From positions 8,033 through 72,032 of the forward strand of contig JACKBT010000026.1 in the NCBI GenBank assembly GCA_020634415.1: DNA of 64,000 nucleotides. The letters are read 5' to 3'. Origin of the DNA: Ardenticatenaceae bacterium. Its GTDB lineage: Bacteria > Chloroflexota > Anaerolineae > Promineifilales > Promineifilaceae. Position 1 is the stretch's first letter, and every line of letters begins with the position of its first letter. The notes beneath the pieces are model-generated. The model was not told the DNA's origin. It saw only the letters and a program-made list of their open reading frames with translations, and did no database searches. Made by a program: the position numbers and the translations under genes. This document shows, piece by piece, positions 58,174 through 64,000 of the stretch.

Positions 58174-59292
58174 TCACTCTTCCTCAATTTGATAAATCGG
58201 TTCTGGCTCTCGGCTCAACACATACTTCATGCCACCAGTCTGTTGCACCATACCTTTTAATTCCATCATCGTCAAGGTACTACTCACCAGGCTGGTAGGA
58301 AAACCTGTAACCCGGCCTAGTTCATCAACATGCGTTGGCTCATAGGAAAGTTCAGCTAACAGAGCGGCTTCTTCGGCCGTTTCAGGCAAAAGCATCTGCA
58401 CGGCCGTTTGCTCCGCCACCATCTGCAAATTCAACTCATCCAAGATGTCATCCACACTCGTCACCAGTTTGGCCCCATCTTGAATCAGGCGATTTGGCCC
58501 CTGGCTGGCAACACTGTTGATATTACCCGGAACCGCAAAAACATCCCGACCTTGCTCCAACGCAAAGTTTGCCGTAATCAACGCCCCGCTGCGCTCACCC
58601 GCCTCCACCACAAGCACACCCAACGACAAACCGCTGATAATGCGATTACGGGGTGGAAAATTTTTGGCTTCGGGCTGTATGCCCAAGCCATACTCGCTAA
58701 TAACCGCCCCTTGCCCAGACATAATCTGCTTTGCCAGCGAGCGATGTTCTGAGGGATAAATACAATCCAAGCCAGAACCCAACACAGCAAGAGTGCGCCC
58801 CCCAGCCTCAAGGGCCGTCTTATGCGCCACCGCATCAATGCCCCGGGCCAGACCGCTGACTATGGTTACGCCATTCCGCACCAGGCCCAACACCAAATCG
58901 CGGGTCACCTGACGGCCGTATGCCGTCAAGCGCCGTGTGCCTACCACCGCCACTGCCAACCGATCCACGTCTTTCAGTTCACCCTGTAGATAGAGCAAGT
59001 GGGGTGCGGTAGGGATTTCGCGCAGGTAGGGGGGATAATCGGCCGTTTCCCAGGTCAGCAGTTGAATACCCGCCTTGTCCACCTTGGCTAGACAATCATC
59101 CAAATCTAATTGTAAACGTGCCTCAAAAAAGCTCTGAATCGCCCTTTGATCCAAACCAATTTTTTGCAGTTGCAATTCAGTGGCGTGCCAGGCTGGGCCT
59201 AAACCGCCAAAATAGTCCAATAACGCCTGCACTTTGGCAGGGCCAATACCCTTGACAAGGTTAAATCCCAGCCAATATTTCAAATCGGACAT
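58174..59292 (-). CDS. dprA: DNA processing protein DprA
   Basis: The 372-residue protein has an N-terminal helix-hairpin-helix/SAM-like part (about 1-70, GFNLVKGIGPAKVQALLDYF), the Rossmann-fold DprA core (about 75-290, VAVVGTRRLTAYGRQ, SGLARGIDAVAH, SGLSLGVLVVEAGERSG) and a C-terminal winged helix (about 300-365). DprA loads RecA on incoming single-stranded DNA in natural transformation. The start at 59292 is chosen because a TTGACA/TATGTT promoter places the transcript start there; a frame start at 59304 lies inside the -10 box. No other competence genes are in this window. Confidence 0.93.
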   Translation of the reverse strand: MSDLKYWLGFNLVKGIGPAKVQALLDYFGGLGPAWHATELQLQKIGLDQRAIQSFFEARLQLDLDDCLAKVDKAGIQLLTWETADYPPYLREIPTAPHLLYLQGELKDVDRLAVAVVGTRRLTAYGRQVTRDLVLGLVRNGVTIVSGLARGIDAVAHKTALEAGGRTLAVLGSGLDCIYPSEHRSLAKQIMSGQGAVISEYGLGIQPEAKNFPPRNRIISGLSLGVLVVEAGERSGALITANFALEQGRDVFAVPGNINSVASQGPNRLIQDGAKLVTSVDDILDELNLQMVAEQTAVQMLLPETAEEAALLAELSYEPTHVDELGRVTGFPTSLVSSTLTMMELKGMVQQTGGMKYVLSREPEPIYQIEEE

Positions 59293-59299
59293 AAATTCA

Positions 59300-59327
59300 A
59301 ACATACCATGCAGGCAAGATGTGTCAA
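59300..59327 (-). promoter_or_regulatory. Leaderless promoter of dprA
   Basis: A perfect TTGACA (59327-59322), a 16-bp spacer and TATGTT (59305-59300) on the minus strand. The -10 box ends 7 bp before ATG 59292 and there is no Shine-Dalgarno. Confidence 0.65.
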
Positions 59328-59428
59328 GTATTCAACTACTGGAGTCAGGCGAGTTCACTATTTATCAAAGCAATTACGTAAAGATGTCATGATTTAGTTA
59401 CTCGACTGAAAACGTCACCCAGCCATTA

Positions 59429-59995
59429 TTACACATCGTTTTCAGGCAACAAACCAGGTAAAAGATAAACTGTCATACGGCCGTTAGCAAAATCAATCTC
59501 CCGCACCACCTCTTCAATATCCGGCAGCAGCAGTTGTTGGTCAGCCATCTGAATAACAAAGACATTGTTAGCGGCCGTTTCAATCACCTCCACCAACTCA
59601 CCCAACAACTCGCCCGACTCACGGAACACCTGCAAACCCACCAATTGAAACAGAAAATACTCACCCTCTTCTAAAGGAATTGCATCCTCCGCCAACACCT
59701 GCAGCCATTCACCCCGCAGCCGCTCCACCTGCTCACGGCTGTCATAACCAGCCAACTTAAGCAGCACAAAACTCTTATGCAAACGCGCACTTTCCACAAC
59801 TACAGACTGTGGGTCCGTCTCCCCAATAAAAATCTGCTCCAACCAGGCAAACCGTTCCGGCACATCCGTATGCGGAATCACCCGCACCTCACCCCGCACC
59901 CCATGCGGCTTGCCCACTTGTCCAATTACTAAAAAGCGAGGCTCGTCTGAGCCTCGCTGTCCAAAATCCTGTGAATGTTTCTGTTGTTTTGCCAA
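59429..59995 (-). CDS. rimM: Ribosome maturation factor RimM
   Basis: The 188-residue protein has an N-terminal RimM beta barrel (about 20-100, VIGQVGKPHGVRGEVRVIPHTD) and a C-terminal PRC barrel (about 105-180, YFLFQLVGLQVF and NGRMTVYLLPGLLPE). It helps assemble the 30S head and binds S19. It is the last gene of ffh-rpsP-khpA-rimM, a conserved order; trmD, often next, is not seen here. An iterated GGGTAATT palindrome separates it from khpA. Confidence 0.93.
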   Translation of the reverse strand: MAKQQKHSQDFGQRGSDEPRFLVIGQVGKPHGVRGEVRVIPHTDVPERFAWLEQIFIGETDPQSVVVESARLHKSFVLLKLAGYDSREQVERLRGEWLQVLAEDAIPLEEGEYFLFQLVGLQVFRESGELLGELVEVIETAANNVFVIQMADQQLLLPDIEEVVREIDFANGRMTVYLLPGLLPENDV

Positions 59996-60001
59996 TTAAC
60001 T

Positions 60002-60061
60002 GTAATTGGGTAATTAAGGAATCGGGTAATAAACAGCTCAATTACCCAATTACCCAATTAC
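60002..60061. repeat. GGGTAATT-type iterated-word palindrome
   Basis: GTAATTGGGTAATTAAGG on the left and CAATTACCCAATTACCCAAT on the right form a hairpin between khpA and rimM, overlapping the khpA stop region. It matches the element at 31404-31453. Confidence 0.75.
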
Positions 60062-60312
60062 CGTCTTTCATCATGCTCCAACAATTCTAACGTTACACGC
60101 TTGCCTTGCTTAACCGCCAAAACCTGAACCACTGTGCGAATGGAATTGATGACACGGCCACGGCTGCCAATAACACGGCCCATATCCGCTTCCGCCACAC
60201 TCAACTCCACCGTCACATCAGCCCCATGCCCTACCTCCGAGACAACAACCTGCTCTGGATGATCCACCATGGATTGGACGACAAACTCAACAAGTTCTTT
60301 TACAGCCGACAT
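60058..60312 (-). CDS. khpA: KH-domain RNA-binding protein KhpA
   Basis: The 84-residue protein is one KH domain with the loop GRVIGSRGRVINSIRTV, matching the G-x-x-G signature. KhpA pairs with KhpB in other bacteria and binds structured RNAs. Its position between rpsP and rimM, with only 3 bp after rpsP, is the classical one. The final codons are within the flanking repeat. Confidence 0.92.
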   Translation of the reverse strand: MSAVKELVEFVVQSMVDHPEQVVVSEVGHGADVTVELSVAEADMGRVIGSRGRVINSIRTVVQVLAVKQGKRVTLELLEHDERR

Positions 60313-60315
60313 AGC

Positions 60316-60684
60316 TTACTCTTCTTCAGAAACGGCCGCTTGCACTGCCAAAGCGTCAACCTGCGCCATCGCTGCCGGGTCAACACCTTCATACTCAGCC
60401 ACAACAGCCGCCATAGACTCACCCGCATGAACCCGTGCCAACCGCTCCAACGTCCCTTGCTTCTCCAGCAAACGGCGCACCGCATCAGACGGCTGTGCGC
60501 CCACACTCAACCAGTGCAGCGCCCGCTCTTCCTGAATCCGATACTCAATCGGATCGGGTAAGGGATTGTAAAAACCAATCCGCTCCACAATACGGCCGTC
60601 TCGCCGAGCACGCTTATCACTCACCACAACCCGATAACTGGGTTGACGCTTCTTCCCTGTTCTAGCCAAACGAATTCGCAGCAT
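60316..60684 (-). CDS. rpsP: 30S ribosomal protein S16
   Basis: The 122-residue protein begins with MLRIRLARTGKKRQPSYRVV and continues with RDGRIVERIGFYNPL, the conserved S16 core. The C-terminal extension (about 85-122) is acidic and Ala-rich, as in many Gram-positive-type S16 proteins. It binds 16S rRNA early in assembly. It follows ffh by 57 bp. Confidence 0.95.
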   Translation of the reverse strand: MLRIRLARTGKKRQPSYRVVVSDKRARRDGRIVERIGFYNPLPDPIEYRIQEERALHWLSVGAQPSDAVRRLLEKQGTLERLARVHAGESMAAVVAEYEGVDPAAMAQVDALAVQAAVSEEE

Positions 60685-60741
60685 AATTCTTCTTACTAAT
60701 CTCCAAAAACTTAATTACGTAATATCGTCATTACACAATTA

Positions 60742-62079
60742 TTAAAATCTACCACCTAACAAATTTGCCAGACCTCTGCCACCTCGTCCGCCCTTCCGCA
60801 GTTGCTTCATCATCGTCTGCATCTCGCGGAACTGGCGCAGCAAGCCATTCACATCTTGAACCGAAGTTCCCGAACCCGTCGCAATCCGGCGTTTACGGCT
60901 CGCCTTAATCAACCTCGGATTACGCCGCTCATAAGGAGTCATAGATTGAATAATCGCCTCAATCCGTTTCAAGTCTTGTTCAGCGTTACTCATATCCACC
61001 CCCTTCATCGCCTGATTCATACCCGGAATCATCTCCATCAGCTTGCCAATCGGCCCCAGCTTCTTAATCTGCTGCATCTGCTTCAAGAAATCATCCAGGT
61101 CAAAATCCCCTTCCAACAACTTCTGACCAGCCTTCTGCGCCTCCTCCTGATCCATCGAGTCCTGCGCCCGCTCAATCAGCGTCAGCACATCACCCATGCC
61201 CAAAATACGATTCGCCAGCCGGTCCGGATGGAAAACTTCAACGGCGCTCAGCTTCTCACCCGTGCCCAAAAACTTAATCGGCACATTCGTCACTTCGCGC
61301 ATAGAAATGGCAGCACCACCACGGGCATCGCCATCAATTTTCGTCATAATCAGGCCAGTCAATTCAACCGCATTGTTAAAATCAGACGCGACCCGCACCG
61401 CTTCCTGTCCGGTCATAGCATCGGCTACCAGCAGCGTCTCTATCGGCTCCACCTTCTGCTTAATGCCCCGAATCTCGTCCATCTTCATTTCATCAATGTT
61501 CAAACGACCGGCCGTGTCCAAAATCACCGTCGTCAAGCCCTGGGCTTTGGCATAATTCACGCCATTTACCGCCAGTTTAATCGGATTGACATCCGTCCCT
61601 TCACTGTACACAGGAATGTCAATCTGCTTGCCTAAGGTTTCCAATTGATCAATAGCGGCGGGGCGGTAAACATCGGCAGCAACGAGTAACGGCCGTCTAC
61701 CCTGCTTCCGCAAATACAGCGCCAACTTCCCCGCCATCGTCGTCTTCCCGGCACCCTGCAAACCCACCAGCATAATCACCGCTGGCGACTGCATACCCAA
61801 ATTCAGACGACCCGGTTCACCCAGCGTCGCAATCAATTCATCATGGACAATCTTGACCACCTGCTGCCCCGGCGTCAGGCTTTGCATCACTTCCTGGCCC
61901 ACCGCACGTTCCCGCACCCGAGCCACAAAATTCTTCACCACCTTAAAATTAACATCCGCCTCTAACAAAGCCATACGAATCTCTCGCATCGCTTGATCTA
62001 CATCAGCTTCCGTTAATTTGCCGCGCCGTCGCAAGCCATCAAAAACAGCTTGCAGGCGGTCTCCTAAAGATTCAAACAT
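60742..62079 (-). CDS. ffh: Signal recognition particle protein Ffh
   Basis: The 445-residue GTPase has an N domain (1-90), a G domain with GLQGAGKTTMAGKLA (near 105), DTAGRLNIDEM and TKIDGDARGG, and a Met-rich M domain (about 300-445) that ends in GGRGGRGLANLLGGRF. Ffh with 4.5S RNA delivers nascent membrane proteins to FtsY. It is the first gene of the ffh-rpsP-khpA-rimM group. The SRP RNA gene was not found in the window. Confidence 0.95.
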   Translation of the reverse strand: MFESLGDRLQAVFDGLRRRGKLTEADVDQAMREIRMALLEADVNFKVVKNFVARVRERAVGQEVMQSLTPGQQVVKIVHDELIATLGEPGRLNLGMQSPAVIMLVGLQGAGKTTMAGKLALYLRKQGRRPLLVAADVYRPAAIDQLETLGKQIDIPVYSEGTDVNPIKLAVNGVNYAKAQGLTTVILDTAGRLNIDEMKMDEIRGIKQKVEPIETLLVADAMTGQEAVRVASDFNNAVELTGLIMTKIDGDARGGAAISMREVTNVPIKFLGTGEKLSAVEVFHPDRLANRILGMGDVLTLIERAQDSMDQEEAQKAGQKLLEGDFDLDDFLKQMQQIKKLGPIGKLMEMIPGMNQAMKGVDMSNAEQDLKRIEAIIQSMTPYERRNPRLIKASRKRRIATGSGTSVQDVNGLLRQFREMQTMMKQLRKGGRGGRGLANLLGGRF

Positions 62080-62287
62080 GTTGTCAACCTAAAATACGTG
62101 ATGGAAAAATCACAAGCGGGCAATTCTAACCCACCCATCCAGGCACGTCAAGCCGCAATTCACCGCCAAAATTGGGTACAGTTGCTAATCATGGGGCGTA
62201 AACCACCTAACGATGTCCCGATCTCCTGCCCCGCCACCGATGCGTGAACAAATGTGCCACCCACCCTTCATCGCCGAAATTCGGCCC

Positions 62288-62315
62288 TTGACATCAGGCC
62301 CCAACCATCTATAAT
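62288..62315 (+). promoter_or_regulatory. Promoter, copy B of a duplicated leader
   Basis: A perfect TTGACA (62288-62293), a 16-bp spacer and a perfect TATAAT (62310-62315), followed by CTGCTCC and CTGGAGGGAAAC. It matches copy A at 44821 in order and spacing. No gene is seen between the ffh start and this site. Confidence 0.75.
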
Positions 62316-62398
62316 CTGCTCCATTATCGTGCGTTTCTGGAGGGAAACCAGCAAGCCAAAAGCCAGAAACGCCATCAATGCAGCCAACAACCTATTAT

Positions 62399-62494
62399 CA
62401 GTAGATCGAAATCCTTGTAGAGCAATTTTGCAAATCGCTCAGACGATTTACAAAATCGCCCCACAATACACTCGTGATCTGTTTCGATCTACTG
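62399..62494. repeat. MITE-like element, copy 2 (CAGTAGATCGAAA ends)
   Basis: CAGTAGATCGAAA and TTTCGATCTACTG are perfect inverted ends. The interior GCAATTTTGCAAATCGC and GACGATTTACAAAATCG is related to copy 1 at 48784 but about 45 bp shorter. It lies between promoter copy B and the broken propeller gene. Confidence 0.8.
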
Positions 62495-62608
62495 ATTATT
62501 ATTGTCTTGCCGTACAGTATCCGAGGAGCGGGAGATGCCTAGTTCATCAAATTATTGGGCATTCTCGCAGGGGTGTGGTAGGGCAATCACACATTTGGGA
62601 GGTGTGTC

Positions 62609-63745
62609 ATGCGTCAAAAGTTCCTCTTTATCTTCAATGGCTCAGTCATGCTCATAACCTTGAGCCTCTTAGTCGCCCACTTCAGCCAACAACCCCAACT
62701 GGCTCTGCCTGGGCCGGCTGCGGCATAGTCGCAGCCGGCCCGCGATCTCATTTTCATCACCAACCAAAGTCAGGCCGATCTAACCGTTCATCCCCTAACG
62801 CCCACTGGTGATGTCGCCATGAGTCCCCAACCGCAACCCCTGTTCAGCCAGCCCATCCCCGCTGCCTGTGAAGCCGACCAGATAGCCGCTTCACCGACTG
62901 GCCGCCATCTCCTCCTCCAATACAACTGCGAAGCCAACCTCTTCGCCACCTTGCACAACCTAAACAACCCCAACGCCGCACCCACCCTTTTAGCGCGAGG
63001 CTACTTCCTCGATTGGTCGCCTGATGGTGAATGGCTGCTGTTCCGGCAAACAGATGATGACCAGATTGCCCTCATCCAGGCCGAGAGCAACGCAACCCAA
63101 TTGCTGACCAGCCTGCCCGAAGGCGCTTATAACGCCACCTTCACCCCCGACGGTCAAACCATCACCTATGCCGCTAGTCGTGGCCTGGGTTTTGGCAGCG
63201 AAATCGGCACCCTCAACCTGGCTGATGGCACTGTCATAATTCAACATAGTTTTCCTCAGCAAATTGTGGCCTACCCCCGTTGGTCGCCTGACGGCAAACA
63301 ACTGGTCTACATCCTCATGGCTGACAGCAATATTCCCTTTACCGTCGGCGAACTGTGGCTGGCCGACCCAGCTACGGCTGCCCCTCTTACCTTGCTGGCT
63401 GAGGCCGATGCGGGGCATGGCTTCCCGCCCCTCTGGTCGCCCGACGGCCAGACGATTACCTACGTCCACCGTGACAACCCTGATTCGGTGCGGGGCGACA
63501 ACTTCACCGCCGCCCTACACAGCAACCTGTACCAGGTAGACGGCACGACCCAGGCCGTGACCCCCCTGACCACGTTCACGGAAAGCCTGGTCTATGATCC
63601 TGTTTGGTCGCCGGATGGCAGCAAGCTGGCCTTTACGGTCAATGAAGCCATCTGGCTGTTAGATCCAGGCCAAACCCCTATCCAGATTAGCCAACCCGGT
63701 ACCCCTGCCCGCCACCCCGCCTGGCTGGTTGAACCCCGGCAATAG
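62609..63745 (+). pseudogene. Beta-propeller secreted protein interrupted by an amber codon
   Basis: From ATG 62609, which has GGAGGTG 6 nt upstream, the frame encodes a signal-like sequence (FLFIFNGSVMLITLSLLVAHF) and then meets TAG at codon 40 (62726-62728). The same frame continues to 63745 and encodes a TolB/PD40-type propeller with YFLDWSPDGEWLLF, YPRWSPDGKQLVY, PLWSPDGQTITY and PVWSPDGSKLAF. The TAG lies in the loop of a perfect 12-bp hairpin (62711-62741). The stop cuts off the signal sequence, so the protein would not be exported unless the amber is read through. An internal start at 62819 is possible but has no good Shine-Dalgarno. Confidence 0.7.
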
Positions 63746-63755
63746 TAAACCTACC

Positions 63756-63789
63756 AAGTGCCGGTCACTTTCTTAAGTGACCGGCACTT
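63756..63789. terminator. Perfect hairpin between two lipoprotein-type genes
   Basis: AAGTGCCGGTCACTT and AAGTGACCGGCACTT form a 15-bp perfect stem with a TCTT loop. It stands directly before the Shine-Dalgarno of the next gene, so it may be an attenuator or a terminator. A shorter hairpin holds the same place before the paralogue at 45140. Confidence 0.65.
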
Positions 63790-63805
63790 CTTTGGAGGAA
63801 GACCC

Positions 63806-64000
63806 ATGAAGCGCGTCTTATCTTTGTCCCTTTGCCTCATCCTTGGCCTGTGGCTGGCCGCCTGCACCCCCGCCACCCCGCCGCCAACATCCACACCCGC
63901 CCCCACCATCCACAGCGAACCAGCAGCCACTGCTATCCCACAGTCCACTTTGACCACGACTGCAACCGAACAGACAGAAGCCGAATCAACCCCAACAACC
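63806..64000 (+). CDS. Lipoprotein, partial (C-terminus beyond window end)
   Basis: Sixty-five codons are visible: a lipoprotein signal (LSLCLILGLWLAAC) and the start of a Thr/Pro-rich stalk. The DNA from the Shine-Dalgarno (CTTTGGAGGA) through the signal and first stalk residues closely matches the gene at 45140, so the two are recent paralogues or share an exchanged 5' module. The rest, probably a beta propeller by analogy, lies outside the window. Confidence 0.8.
   Translation, partial: MKRVLSLSLCLILGLWLAACTPATPPPTSTPAPTIHSEPAATAIPQSTLTTTATEQTEAESTPTT

Noticed and set aside
31404..60061. A CRISPR array as explanation for the short repeats
   Set aside because: The repeats are short iterated words with complements, not 24-40 bp direct repeats with unique spacers, and no cas genes are present.

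Overview
The window looks like a chromosomal segment of an uncultured or little-studied member of the Chloroflexota, probably close to Anaerolineae. This is inferred from gene content: several very long GT-C glycosyltransferases, Pro/Thr-rich 'TPTPTP' lipoproteins, a topoisomerase I with an N-terminal DUF5679-type zinc finger, and a Tat-lipoprotein peptide ABC transporter. It is not based on a phylogeny. No plasmid, prophage, CRISPR array or complete IS was seen.

Layout. (1) 1-5.1 kb: an MFS exporter (cut by the window start), a hot-dog thioesterase, a second MFS gene, then a two-gene unit: a thioredoxin-domain protein and a UGSC-family selenoprotein. The selenoprotein is read through an in-frame UGA followed by a good bacterial SECIS hairpin. 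(2) 5.2-11.0 kb, minus strand: a complete rRNA operon (16S, tRNA-Ile, tRNA-Ala, 23S, 5S) with a near-consensus promoter, processing stems, terminator-like hairpins inside the unit and an intervening sequence in 23S helix 45. (3) 11.1-20.5 kb: RtcB, an acyl-CoA dehydrogenase, a threonine-dehydratase-like enzyme and two giant coupled glycosyltransferases. (4) 20.6-29.2 kb: ribosomal protein S1, ClpC, a LysM lipoprotein, then an O-antigen-ligase-like protein, a MazG-like protein and a third glycosyltransferase. (5) 29.3-36.6 kb: a peptide ABC transporter (binding protein, two permeases, one fused double ATPase) and a CBS/ACT protein. (6) 36.6-43.4 kb: a methylaspartate-ammonia-lyase-like protein that has lost its catalytic residues, an ArsR-type regulator, a small protein and a 904-residue protein made of three tandem helix-turn-helix units. 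(7) 43.4-54.4 kb: surface lipoproteins (one with a lysyl-oxidase domain), a two-component system, a Ser/Thr kinase, a VOC protein and a secreted zinc metalloprotease. (8) 54.5-62.1 kb, minus strand: topA, a mannose-1-phosphate guanylyltransferase, dprA, and the conserved ffh-rpsP-khpA-rimM set. (9) 62.1-64 kb: duplicated promoter and repeat elements, a beta-propeller lipoprotein gene broken by an amber codon, and the start of another lipoprotein gene.

Three genome-wide signals run through the window. First, the palindrome AACGGCCGTT (core CGGCCG) is scattered at very high density in genes and spacers, like HIP1 in cyanobacteria. Second, short 'iterated-word' palindromes built from GGAGACT, GGGTAATT or GAATTAT lie between many genes; the GGAGACT type also sits in frame inside two glycosyltransferase genes, and an AT-rich one fills the 23S helix-45 insertion. 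Third, many genes have a -10 box only 6-9 bp before the start codon and no Shine-Dalgarno, which predicts leaderless mRNAs.
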